This document shows, one piece after another, positions 20,626 to 29,730 of a DNA stretch of 39,214 nucleotides. The translations under genes were made by a program, and so were the position numbers. The stretch is from Acidobacteriaceae bacterium (GTDB lineage Bacteria > Acidobacteriota > Terriglobia > Terriglobales > Acidobacteriaceae). The stretch covers positions 1 through 39,214 of the forward strand of contig DAHVZT010000145.1 of the NCBI GenBank assembly GCA_027323885.1, given 5' to 3'. The notes beneath the pieces were generated by a model. The model had not been told where the DNA came from and did no database searches. It saw only the letters and a program-made list of their open reading frames with translations. Numbering within the stretch: position 1 is the stretch's first letter; each line of letters starts with the position of its first letter.

Positions 20626-22146
20626 ATGAATTTTTCCGGCCTATTGCGTCATGTGGAAATTGCCGAGCGGTCCGGTGCGGACCCGCATGTAAACGACGTC
20701 GTCTATGACTCCCGCAAAGCTACGCCCGGCGCTGTCTTTGTTGCCATGCATGGAGCCACCACCGACGGCAATCGCTACATCGAGAATGCGCTGCAGCAGG
20801 GCGCAGTCGCCATCGTCACGGACTCGCTGGAGCTATGGAAACAGCGAAGCGCATCTCATCCGGAACTGCCGCTCGTCCGTGTGGAGCACGGGCGGCGCGC
20901 GCTTGCAGTCCTCAGTGCGAATCTGCTTGAACATCCAGAGAAGAAACTCCACTTGACTGGAGTCACCGGAACCAACGGGAAGACCACCGTAACCTACATT
21001 CTGGAAGCAATGCTGCGGCACGCCGGGCGCAGTTGCGTACTCGCCGGCACCATCGAATATCGCGTCGGCCAGCAGGTCCGCCCCTCGCAGCATACTACGC
21101 CGGAATCGCGTGATCTGCTCGGCCTGTTCTCGGAAGGCGTAGCGGCAGGCGCTACGGAAGCGGTGATGGAAGTCTCATCTCACGCGCTCGATCAGGAGCG
21201 TGTTTGGGGACTCCACTGGGACACCGCGGTATTTACGAATCTGACGCAGGACCATCTCGACTACCACGGCGATATGGAATTGTACTTCCAGGCAAAGACG
21301 AAAATGTTCACCGGCCAGGGCGCTCCGCCTCCGCGCGTGGCGATCATCCATACGGGGGACAGTTACGGGCAGCGCATGCTGGCGATTGCGAAGGCTGCGG
21401 GAAGTGAGGTTTTCGGCTATAGCCTGAACGACGGCGACTTCCGTGCGGAAGACGTGCATATGGCGGGCAATGGTACGCGGTTTCGAATGCTGACGCCTCA
21501 CGGACATGCCGATATTCGGACCCACCTCGCCGGTCCGGTGAATGTGCTCAACCTAATGGCTGCCGCGGCTGCCGCCTCTGCCCGGGGACTGACGATGGAC
21601 GAAATCGTTTCGGGAATCGAGACGATCCCCCATGTGCCAGGGCGATTCCAGACCGTTGACTGCGGACAGCCGTTTACAGTCGCCATCGATTATGCCCATA
21701 CTGAGGACGCATTGCGCAACGTGGCTCGCCTGGCCAGGCTGCTGGCCAGACCGCACAACGGCCGGGTTATCCTGGTCTTCGGTTGCGGTGGAGATCGTGA
21801 TCGTGGCAAACGGCCCCGCATGGGACTGGCAGCCGGTGAGAGAAGCGACTTTGTTGTCGTTACGAGTGACAATCCGCGCGGAGAAGACCCGCAGGCGATT
21901 GTCCAGGCCATACTCCCTGGCGTTCAAGCCAGCGGAGTCAAGTTTGCTGTTGAACTGGACCGTGCGCGCGCAATCCAACTTGCAATTTCATCGGCAACAG
22001 ATCATGACGTGGTGGTAATCGCCGGAAAGGGGCATGAAAAGGTGCAGATTGTCGGTGGCCGCACCATACCCTTTGACGACGCGGAGTATGCGCGGCGGGA
22101 GCTGGAAAAGCGCTTCCGCCAATTCTCGCCAAAAAGGCCGGGGTGA
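20626..22146 (+). CDS. murE: UDP-MurNAc-L-Ala-D-Glu:meso-DAP ligase
   Basis: GVTGTNGKTTVTYI, EVSSHALDQERVWGLHWDTAVFTNLTQDHLDYHG, TSDNPRGEDP (DNPR, meso-DAP type). Confidence 0.95.
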   Translation: MNFSGLLRHVEIAERSGADPHVNDVVYDSRKATPGAVFVAMHGATTDGNRYIENALQQGAVAIVTDSLELWKQRSASHPELPLVRVEHGRRALAVLSANLLEHPEKKLHLTGVTGTNGKTTVTYILEAMLRHAGRSCVLAGTIEYRVGQQVRPSQHTTPESRDLLGLFSEGVAAGATEAVMEVSSHALDQERVWGLHWDTAVFTNLTQDHLDYHGDMELYFQAKTKMFTGQGAPPPRVAIIHTGDSYGQRMLAIAKAAGSEVFGYSLNDGDFRAEDVHMAGNGTRFRMLTPHGHADIRTHLAGPVNVLNLMAAAAAASARGLTMDEIVSGIETIPHVPGRFQTVDCGQPFTVAIDYAHTEDALRNVARLARLLARPHNGRVILVFGCGGDRDRGKRPRMGLAAGERSDFVVVTSDNPRGEDPQAIVQAILPGVQASGVKFAVELDRARAIQLAISSATDHDVVVIAGKGHEKVQIVGGRTIPFDDAEYARRELEKRFRQFSPKRPG

Positions 22147-23537
22147 TCATGCGGCTGACTCTGGAACAAATCCGATACTGGATGAGCGCGGAATTTGCGG
22201 CTCCGCATTTTGTGGATAAAGCCGCGGCCTCCGGCTATTCCATTGACTCGCGCACGATCGGGCGGGGAGAGATTTTCTTCGCCGTAAAGGGGGAACGCTT
22301 CGACGGTCACGATTTCGTGGAAGCGGCCCTGAGCTCGGGTGCGCTGGCCGCGGTCGTCAGTTCGGCGCGGTCTGCGCAATTTACCCTTCCTGCCGTCCGC
22401 GCCCGTCTCCTGCTGGTGGATGACCCGCTCGCTGCGCTGCAGCGTCTCGCCTCCTCTGTTCGGCGGCATTGGGGGAAGCGGGTCATCGGAATCACCGGAA
22501 GTGCGGGCAAGACGACGACGAAAGAAGCTGTTGCGCAGGTTCTGCAGAGTCGATATCGCGTTCACAAATCTCAAGGCAATCTGAACAACCATTACGGGTT
22601 GCCGCTCCAGTTGCTTAAGCTGCAGCCGGACCAGGATGTGGCCATTCTGGAGATGGGAATGTCGCATGCCGGAGAGATCGCCGCTTTGTGTCACATCGCC
22701 GCCCCGGATTGGGGCGTGGTGACCAATGTAGGCATGGCGCACGGCGAAAATTTCGCCGACGGACAGGCCGGAATCGCTCGCGCGAAATATGAACTGATCG
22801 CCGCGCTCCCGCGCCACGGAACTGCTATTCTGAACTGCGATGACAGCTATGTGCAGCAGTTTGGCCGGGATTTTGAAGGAACTGTCGTTTACTTTGGCAC
22901 TGGCTCGTGCGCCGATCCTCGCGCGGAGCGGATCGTGCCCCTGGGTACTCAGGGAACCAGATTTGCCGTAGTGGCCGGTGAAGAACGTGCCGAACTTCAA
23001 TTGAAGCTGATGGGTGAACACAATGTGCGCAATGCATTGGCCGGGATCGCGGCCGGCCTGGCGAGTGGGATTTCTCTGCCGGAATGTGCTGCCGCGTTGC
23101 AGAGTCTGGAGCCGCCCGACAGACGCGGCCAGACTCTTCGGCTGCGCGGCGCAACGCTCATAGATGACTGCTATAACTGCAATCCCCAGGCGTTGCAGGC
23201 TATGGTGAAGACGCTGCTGACGATTCCCGCGCAACGGCGCATCGTTGTTGCCGGAGAAATGCTCGAACTTGGTCCGGAGAGTCCGCGTCTGCACTATGAA
23301 TCCGGCAAATCCATGGCCACGCTTGGAGTCGATCTGGTCCTCGGAGTGCGCGGCGAGGCTGCATCTCTAGTCGCGGGAGCGAAAGCGGCGGGCACTGAGG
23401 CGCTTTTCCTGGAGTCCCCGGAAGACGCGGGAGCGTGGCTAAGGAATCATCTGCGCACGGGTGATGCGGTGCTTCTGAAAGCTTCACGCGGCGTACGGCT
23501 GGAACGCGCGCTGGAAGTATTGCAGCGTGCGGAGTAA
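22143..23537 (+). CDS. murF: UDP-MurNAc-tripeptide D-Ala-D-Ala ligase
   Basis: GITGSAGKTTTKEAV, NLNNHYGLPLQLL, LEMGMSHAGEI, DDCYNCNPQALQA. Start GTG 22143 overlapping the murE stop or ATG 22149. Confidence 0.95.
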   Translation: MIMRLTLEQIRYWMSAEFAAPHFVDKAAASGYSIDSRTIGRGEIFFAVKGERFDGHDFVEAALSSGALAAVVSSARSAQFTLPAVRARLLLVDDPLAALQRLASSVRRHWGKRVIGITGSAGKTTTKEAVAQVLQSRYRVHKSQGNLNNHYGLPLQLLKLQPDQDVAILEMGMSHAGEIAALCHIAAPDWGVVTNVGMAHGENFADGQAGIARAKYELIAALPRHGTAILNCDDSYVQQFGRDFEGTVVYFGTGSCADPRAERIVPLGTQGTRFAVVAGEERAELQLKLMGEHNVRNALAGIAAGLASGISLPECAAALQSLEPPDRRGQTLRLRGATLIDDCYNCNPQALQAMVKTLLTIPAQRRIVVAGEMLELGPESPRLHYESGKSMATLGVDLVLGVRGEAASLVAGAKAAGTEALFLESPEDAGAWLRNHLRTGDAVLLKASRGVRLERALEVLQRAE

Positions 23538-23553
23538 GCGCGCCGTTCTGGAC

Positions 23554-24513
23554 TTACTCCGCTCCGTTCTCCATCCAGCCATTCAGGTGCAGCCAGTTCT
23601 GTAGCAGCACGGGCCACATGCGAAGCTGAGGATTGTCCTGTGCCAGTCCTACTCCGTGATGTCCCTGCTCGAAGATGTGCATTTCCGCCGGAACGCCTGC
23701 GCGTACCAGCGCCTGGTAGAAAAGCACGGTGTTCATTACGGGTACCGTCCCATCATTCGTGGTGCTGAACAGAAACGCCGGTGGTGTTTGGGGCGTGACC
23801 TGCAATTCGTTCGACAACTCATTTTCCAGCGCAGGATTGGGCTGCTCCCCTAGCAGCATGTGCAACGAGCCATTGTGGGTGATCCCCGGCTGCATGCTGA
23901 TGACCGGGTAGCTAAGCACCAGGAAATCCGGACGGCTGCTCGCCCGCTCGATTGGATCGGCTGCGCCGGGATTGCCCGCATCGAAATGCGTTGCTGTGGT
24001 GGCCGCAAGATGCCCACCGGCGGAGGACCCCCAGATTCCAATATGTTTCGGGTCAAGACCGTCCGCCGCAGCCTGGCTGCGGACGTAGCGAATGGCCCGC
24101 TGTGCGTCGAGCAGCTCGGCAGGATGGTGGTAGCGAGGACCCAGCCGGTATTTGAGGACGAAAGCAGCCACCCCGCGGGCGTTCAGCCAATGTGCGAATT
24201 GTGTTCCTTCCAGGTCCGTCGCCAGCATGGAATAGCCTCCGCCGGGGCACACAACGATTCCCGTATGCGTCGGATTCTGCGCGGGCAAGTATGCCGTCAG
24301 TGTCGGCTTGTCAAGGTCGCCGCTCCCGAGCGCTCCGGGTGCGCCGCCGGGCCACAACAACACTGGCGCGGCAGCGGGCTGGACGGGTTCAGGAGATCCG
24401 CTTTGCCCCCGCATCAGCAACACGGAGCAGAATGCAAATACCGCGAGCGATAGAAGAAAACGTCGACGATACGGCACACTATTTCTTCGCCTCCGAAAGT
24501 ACCGAAACTCCAT
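23554..24513 (-). CDS. Secreted alpha/beta-hydrolase (acetyl-xylan-esterase-like)
   Basis: VVCPGGGYSMLATDLEG, GIWGSSAGGHLAATTATHF, NDGTVPVMNTVLFYQALVRAGVPAEMHIFEQGHHGVGL. A GTG at 24477, just after the GH42 stop, is an alternative start. Confidence 0.82.
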   Translation of the reverse strand: MEFRYFRRRRNSVPYRRRFLLSLAVFAFCSVLLMRGQSGSPEPVQPAAAPVLLWPGGAPGALGSGDLDKPTLTAYLPAQNPTHTGIVVCPGGGYSMLATDLEGTQFAHWLNARGVAAFVLKYRLGPRYHHPAELLDAQRAIRYVRSQAAADGLDPKHIGIWGSSAGGHLAATTATHFDAGNPGAADPIERASSRPDFLVLSYPVISMQPGITHNGSLHMLLGEQPNPALENELSNELQVTPQTPPAFLFSTTNDGTVPVMNTVLFYQALVRAGVPAEMHIFEQGHHGVGLAQDNPQLRMWPVLLQNWLHLNGWMENGAE

Positions 24514-26584
24514 AGCGGGGAAGTGTCACGGATTGTACCGCGCTGCCCTGCAAAACGTCGTTCATGGTGGCTGGTAAGGAAACGGTCTGCGGCCCGTCCG
24601 CCAGGTTCACAAGAATGAAGACGGTGTGGTCTTTTCCGTAGCGTGGGTCCACTTCAACCCCTGCCGGAACCGAGCCAAACGCCGGAGTCACCCCGCTCAT
24701 CCCTGTCATCCACTGCGCGAGCTTCGCCATGCCAGCTTCATCCATCCACACGCCAACATAGGTAATGCTGCCCTTCCCGACTTTGCGGGTGATGATCGCT
24801 GGTTTGCCGTCGAGCCAGCCGTTGCTCTTGCCATAGGTCGCCAGCACCTGCGTGTCTGGCGAACTGGTGCTCAGCAGCTCCGCCCAGAGCTGGCTGGTGT
24901 TGCTGCCGAATTGGCCCTCGACCGGAACCGGATGGATCAGCGCGTAATACTGCTCCACTCTGCCCCCGAGCAGAGAAACCAACGGACCGGGCTGCCGTTC
25001 CGTTTGCAGGCCATTGTCGTCATTCTTCATGCCAGAGCGCTGGCCCAGCACGAGATTCCCGCCGTTCTTCACGTACTGCTCCAGATTTTTCGCCGCCGCG
25101 CTGGACAGCACATTCAGACCCGGAGCGACCACGAGCTTGTACTGACTCAGGTCAACCGTGGGTTGCACAATGTCAATGGATTGTGCAATGTCCCGGAGCG
25201 GCTGATAGTAGCTGAGGATTTCCTTGATCGGGTCGTACGCCTTGTTGTGGCGTTGCCAGTTGATTGCCCATACGCTTCCATAGGTGTGCAGGATCGCCAC
25301 CTGCGATTTCGGAGTGGTTCCGGCGAGGACCGGCGCCGCCTTGGCAAATTCTCTGCCAATCTGCGCCACTTCTGTGTAGAGCGGAACGGGTGTTCCATCC
25401 GGACCGACGAGCGTTCCGTGGTATTCTTCCTGACCGTTGAGCGCGCTGCGCCATTGCCAATAGCTGACCGCGTCCGCACCATGGCCGACGTTATGCCACG
25501 CCATCGCCCGAACTTCTCCCTTGTTCAGGTCGTTGTTATCGGCGGCCCAGTTTACGTGGCCTGGCTGCGTTTCCATCACCCAGAAATTCTTTTGCTTAAA
25601 GCCTCTCGTCAAATCGTCCGTAGAGCCGTTGAAGTAAGCGTTCAGATGACCTTCGCCGATGTAATCGTCCCAGCTGGCCAGGTCCAGGTCCTGCGCCACG
25701 GTGTAGTGGTTATAGCCCTGGAACCATCCCATCATGTTGGTCGTGATGAACTGTCCGGGCGCGGCATATTGCCGGATCACGTCCAGCTGATTCTTTTGAT
25801 AGCTGCGCCAGGTATCGGAGACAAACCGCTTCCAGCTCAGCAGCAGTCCCGGATTGCCCTTGGTTGCTTCGATTGGGACCTGGTCCCAGTTGTTGTAGGT
25901 CTGGCTCCAATAGGTTGTGGTCCAGCGTGTGTTCAAGTTGTCCAATGTCTTATACCGTTGCTTCAGCCACTGCTGAAAGTCGGCGCGCGTCTGCGGGTCG
26001 TAAGAAACGTCGCTGTATTCGTTGTCGATCTGCCACCCGATCACGTCGGGATTATGGCCAACGCGCTGCGCCATCCGCGTCGCGATGTCCCGGGCGAGTT
26101 CCCTGTATTTGGGGTTGTCGAAGTTGAACTGCTGGCGGTTTCCGTGCTGCGCGCGGCGGCCGTCGTGTTCGGTGCGGAGCGTCTCCGGATATTTCTGCGT
26201 CAGCCATGCCGGAGGTGCGGCGGTAGGCGTCCCGACCACCACGTAGATTCCGTGCTTACCGGCCGCGTCGATTGCCCGCTCCAGCCAGCCCAGGTGGTAA
26301 TCACCCTCGGTGGGCTCCAGAGTACTCCACGCAAATTCCCCGATGCGAACGAAGCGAATGCCCGCCTTCTGCATCAGGTCCAGATCGGCATTCCAGCGAG
26401 ATTCCGGCCACTGCTCGGGATACCAAGCCGTCCCCAGCAGAATGGCTGGCGGCTTCGCGACGGATGGCTTCGCGCTTTCCTGCGCGGATGCCGCGGAGGG
26501 AAACGAGGCAGGAAAAAGGAATGCGCTAAAACACACTACGGAACTACATATCGCGAGAACTTTGCTGCGGTGCAACCACTTCAT
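24479..26584 (-). CDS. Secreted GH42-type beta-galactosidase
   Basis: Signal peptide, GTAWYPEQWPESRWNADLDLMQKAGIRFVRIGEFAWSTLEP, GWQIDNEYSD, FWVMETQPGHVNW. Confidence 0.9.
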   Translation of the reverse strand: MKWLHRSKVLAICSSVVCFSAFLFPASFPSAASAQESAKPSVAKPPAILLGTAWYPEQWPESRWNADLDLMQKAGIRFVRIGEFAWSTLEPTEGDYHLGWLERAIDAAGKHGIYVVVGTPTAAPPAWLTQKYPETLRTEHDGRRAQHGNRQQFNFDNPKYRELARDIATRMAQRVGHNPDVIGWQIDNEYSDVSYDPQTRADFQQWLKQRYKTLDNLNTRWTTTYWSQTYNNWDQVPIEATKGNPGLLLSWKRFVSDTWRSYQKNQLDVIRQYAAPGQFITTNMMGWFQGYNHYTVAQDLDLASWDDYIGEGHLNAYFNGSTDDLTRGFKQKNFWVMETQPGHVNWAADNNDLNKGEVRAMAWHNVGHGADAVSYWQWRSALNGQEEYHGTLVGPDGTPVPLYTEVAQIGREFAKAAPVLAGTTPKSQVAILHTYGSVWAINWQRHNKAYDPIKEILSYYQPLRDIAQSIDIVQPTVDLSQYKLVVAPGLNVLSSAAAKNLEQYVKNGGNLVLGQRSGMKNDDNGLQTERQPGPLVSLLGGRVEQYYALIHPVPVEGQFGSNTSQLWAELLSTSSPDTQVLATYGKSNGWLDGKPAIITRKVGKGSITYVGVWMDEAGMAKLAQWMTGMSGVTPAFGSVPAGVEVDPRYGKDHTVFILVNLADGPQTVSLPATMNDVLQGSAVQSVTLPRYGVSVLSEAKK

Positions 26585-26640
26585 GGAATCTCCTCTTCTC
26601 AGTCGGCCAGGAATGCAGACTGCGCGGCGACATCGATATT

Positions 26641-26654
26641 AAACGATAACGTTT
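26641..26654. promoter_or_regulatory. LacI/GalR-family-like operator AAACG-ATAA-CGTTT
   Basis: 5-bp inverted arms around a 4-nt centre, about 57-70 bp upstream of the GH42 start codon (minus strand). Confidence 0.4.
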
Positions 26655-26881
26655 GCTCGTGCGTACCAGGCTTCTGGCGAGCCATCCCGGCAGCGCTGCC
26701 GCTCCGCGTCAAACGCTATCCCTGGTCCAACAAAATCGCCAGGGCCGTCGACTCCCGCGGTCTTATGCGCATCTATCACAAGAGGTAAAGTGTTCGAGCC
26801 TGCCCCTATTCCGCAGGAACGGTATGGGTTTACCGCTGCAAAGCGGCCAAGCTTTTCAACATCCCGACAGGAGATTTCATC

Positions 26882-27178
26882 ATGGATTTTAGAGTTCGTC
26901 CCGGAGAAATACAGGAAGACCAGTTGACCGCGCTGATGGAAAGCTATTCTTCACGCTGGCCGACAAGCTTATTTATGGGGGCTGCGTTAGCCGCCATCGT
27001 CGGTTCCGCTCTGCTCAAAAGCCAGGGCAAGCACCAGCATGCGCTGTTCGTCGGGCAATGGGCTGCCCCGTTTTTGATCCTGGGACTGTACAACAAAACC
27101 GTAAAGCAGCACGGGTCCGATACGCATCGCTCGGGCTCCCAGGAATCCAGCCAATCCGAGTTGCGTGAAGCCCGCTGA
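26882..27178 (+). CDS. Small hypothetical membrane protein (98 aa)
   Basis: SD CAGGAG before the ATG; two hydrophobic stretches (SLFMGAALAAIVGSALL, ALFVGQWAAPFLILGLY). Confidence 0.55.
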   Translation: MDFRVRPGEIQEDQLTALMESYSSRWPTSLFMGAALAAIVGSALLKSQGKHQHALFVGQWAAPFLILGLYNKTVKQHGSDTHRSGSQESSQSELREAR

Positions 27179-27196
27179 TTTTTTGCGGATAGTTTG

Positions 27197-27229
27197 ATTC
27201 TTTACGTATTCTTTACGCATTCTCTACGC
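27197..27229 (+). promoter_or_regulatory. Three 11-bp direct repeats ATTCTTTACGT/ATTCTTTACGC/ATTCTCTACGC
   Basis: Contiguous tandem units with TTTACGt/c half-sites separated by ATTC; upstream of a SpoIIE phosphatase gene. Confidence 0.65.
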
Positions 27230-27419
27230 AATAGACCGTCCCCGGCCCACCCTGAAACCGCACATACGCAAGTATGATTCCGGCTTCGGGGTGGGAGCGA
27301 ACTTCGGGCGTCTATTCCAGCCTCGCGAGTCCGTGGAGTGGGCACGCTGTTCCTCCTCTCCGCATCAGGTGTAAGCTCCCCAGAATCCAAGCCCACGTTT
27401 ACAGGTTTCCCACGGCGGG

Positions 27420-27452
27420 CCCACAAGCCCCCCACAAGCCCCCCCAAGCCCC
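27420..27452 (-). repeat. C-rich tandem repeat; minus strand is G-quadruplex-capable
   Basis: + strand CCC-ACAAG-CCCCCC-ACAAG-CCCCCCC-AAG-CCCC; minus strand has four G-runs with loops of 3, 5 and 5 nt. Confidence 0.7.
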
Positions 27453-27476
27453 TTTGTTACACTCGGCCTATCAGGT

Positions 27477-29690
27477 ATGGGCAATAGAATCCGGGCGTTT
27501 GAGGAACGAACTTGCGCTCTGTTGCATAGCAGCGCTCCCTCCGGGCGCTCGGGACGCGTGGCGTTCTGGTCTTTGCTCACCGCTCTGTGCCTTTTTACAT
27601 TGCGAATTGTTCCCGGCATTGGGACCGGACTCCGCGCATGGTCTTGGCTTGCGCTCCTGACGGGGTTGTTTTTCAGTGTGCCTGCCATATTCCGCTGGAT
27701 GCGATGGAAATTGCTATGGCGGCTGCGGAACCGCCTCTTTGTCACCTATTTACTGATCGGCGTTACGCCAGTCGTTCTGCTTGGAGTTCTGGCAGCCGGG
27801 GCCGCTTATGTCCTGTTCGGCCAATTCGCGAACTTCGCCGCCACGACGGAGATTGAAACTCAACTGCTGCAACTTTCCGCGAACAATGAATCCCTCGCGC
27901 GGCACATCCAGCACGCTCTCCTGTCCACCAGTGGAGCACTGGCAACTCCACATTCGGGCAGGAGCAGAACTCCGGGTTCCGGATGGGCGCAGTCTGGAGA
28001 AATACCTCCTGAAGTGCAGACCGTCATCGACATTCCGGAGCTACGGGTCGGCCTGTATATCGATGGCAAACTGCGGCCATTCCCGGTCCCGCCCGAACAT
28101 GCTCTCACATCCCTGCAAAGTCCGCCTGGCTGGATCAAAGACGGTTTCCGCGGCTTGACCTTGGATCAGGAGCACGTTTTCTTCCGCGCCATTACTCGGG
28201 AGAAGGTGAACGGTCATACCCTCACGGTAGTCACGAGCCTGCCGCTCGACGCTGGATTTCTTGGTCGAGTGGCAAGCGGCCTGGGCAAAATAAGCCTTCT
28301 TCCCAAGGTGCGCATTGCGGAGAATGGTGTGGAATACAACCAGCGCGACGTGAAGACATCCGCAGGCGTCTCGGGCAGCGCGAGAGGCGCTGTTGCGACG
28401 CCCGTTCCTGGCAAACCCGATTCTCCGGATGATGGTGCGGCGTTTGGCGGCACTCTGCCGAAAGGCACCGGCATCTTCGATATTCCCATCACCTTTCCCA
28501 CCACAGTAGAGACGGTCGACTGGACGACCGGCAAGCGCATCGCGGTCGTCGCCCTGGTGACCTCACGCCCGTCGCTCCTGTATCAGCGGCTGTTCCGTGA
28601 GTCGGTTGCGATAGGTGGCGGAGTTCGCGCGGCGATCATTCTGGCTGCCGTCGTGTTTACATGTCTCGAGTTGCTTGCTATTTTTCTTGCCAGCCGCTTA
28701 AGCCGCACGATTACCCACTCCGTGTCCGATCTCTACCATGCGACCCGGGAGGTCGATCAGGGACGCCTGACCTACCGCATTCCGGTGACGCGGCACGACC
28801 AGTTGGCCGCGCTAAGCCAATCGTTCAATCTGATGACGGAGTCGCTGCTGCGCCTGCTCCAGGAACAGAAGGAAAAAGAACGCCTGCAAAGCGAAATGGC
28901 CATCGCGCAGGAGGTGCAGGCGAATCTTTTTCCGGCCGCCGCCGTGCGCGTTGGAGAACTGGAACTGCACGGATTGTGCCGCCCGGCCCGCAGCGTCAGC
29001 GGCGATTACTATGATTTCCTGGTGCTCGGCCATGGAGAACTCTGCCTGGCCATAGGCGACATCAGCGGCAAAGGAATTTCCGCTGCGTTGCTTATGGCCG
29101 GTCTGCATTCCGCCGTGCGCGCGTACCGGTTCGCCAGCGAGGAATTGTTTGCCGGTGGCACAATCGACAGCCAAATTGGGCAGCTTCAGGATGCGCAGGG
29201 CAATATCATTCCCCGCGAGGCGTTTCGTTCGCCCGGCAATTTGCTGCGCCTCCTGAATCAACATCTGTACCGCAGCACACAGCCGGAAAAATACGCCACT
29301 CTCTTTCTCGCCTACTACGACGCTGCCACCCGCGTGCTCCGCTACTCGAACGGAGGGCAATTGCCGCCTCTTATTTTGCGTGCGAATGGCTCGGTCGTTC
29401 GACTCGATCGGGGCGGCACCGTGATTGGCCTGCTCGACAACATGTTCTATCAGGAAGGCTCGGTCGCGCTCGATCCCGGCGACATTCTTGTTGCGTACAG
29501 CGATGGCGTGACCGAGCCGGAGAACGAATACGGCGACTTTGGTGAAGACCGGATGGTGGATCTGGTTCACCGCAATCGCAGCCTGCCGCTGGAAGAAATC
29601 ACCCACCGTGTCATGCAGGCGCTGGATGACTGGATCGGCGCCGCGGAACAACCGGACGACATCACACTTGTCCTGGCCCGGCAGCACTAA
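27477..29690 (+). CDS. Membrane HAMP-SpoIIE (RsbU-type) serine phosphatase
   Basis: TM segments, HAMP-like region (SRLSRTITHSVSDLYHATREVDQGRLTYRIP), SpoIIE core (SGDYYDFLVLGHGELCLAIGDISGKGISAALLMAGLH ... YSNGGQLPPLIL ... GDILVAYSDGVTEPEN ... PDDITLVLARQ). Confidence 0.92.
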   Translation: MGNRIRAFEERTCALLHSSAPSGRSGRVAFWSLLTALCLFTLRIVPGIGTGLRAWSWLALLTGLFFSVPAIFRWMRWKLLWRLRNRLFVTYLLIGVTPVVLLGVLAAGAAYVLFGQFANFAATTEIETQLLQLSANNESLARHIQHALLSTSGALATPHSGRSRTPGSGWAQSGEIPPEVQTVIDIPELRVGLYIDGKLRPFPVPPEHALTSLQSPPGWIKDGFRGLTLDQEHVFFRAITREKVNGHTLTVVTSLPLDAGFLGRVASGLGKISLLPKVRIAENGVEYNQRDVKTSAGVSGSARGAVATPVPGKPDSPDDGAAFGGTLPKGTGIFDIPITFPTTVETVDWTTGKRIAVVALVTSRPSLLYQRLFRESVAIGGGVRAAIILAAVVFTCLELLAIFLASRLSRTITHSVSDLYHATREVDQGRLTYRIPVTRHDQLAALSQSFNLMTESLLRLLQEQKEKERLQSEMAIAQEVQANLFPAAAVRVGELELHGLCRPARSVSGDYYDFLVLGHGELCLAIGDISGKGISAALLMAGLHSAVRAYRFASEELFAGGTIDSQIGQLQDAQGNIIPREAFRSPGNLLRLLNQHLYRSTQPEKYATLFLAYYDAATRVLRYSNGGQLPPLILRANGSVVRLDRGGTVIGLLDNMFYQEGSVALDPGDILVAYSDGVTEPENEYGDFGEDRMVDLVHRNRSLPLEEITHRVMQALDDWIGAAEQPDDITLVLARQH

Positions 29691-29730
29691 GCAGGTCGGC
29701 AAATTCGAATCCGCGCCGGCTGCGGCGGCG

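Noticed and set aside
22002-23294. 430-aa minus-strand ORF antisense to murF
   Set aside because: Antisense of a clear essential gene; no motifs or ribosome-binding context.
24626-26788. 720-aa plus-strand ORF antisense to GH42
   Set aside because: Low-complexity Arg/Val/His-rich translation without domain signatures; GH42 on the other strand has clear motifs. Typical antisense artefact in GC-rich DNA.
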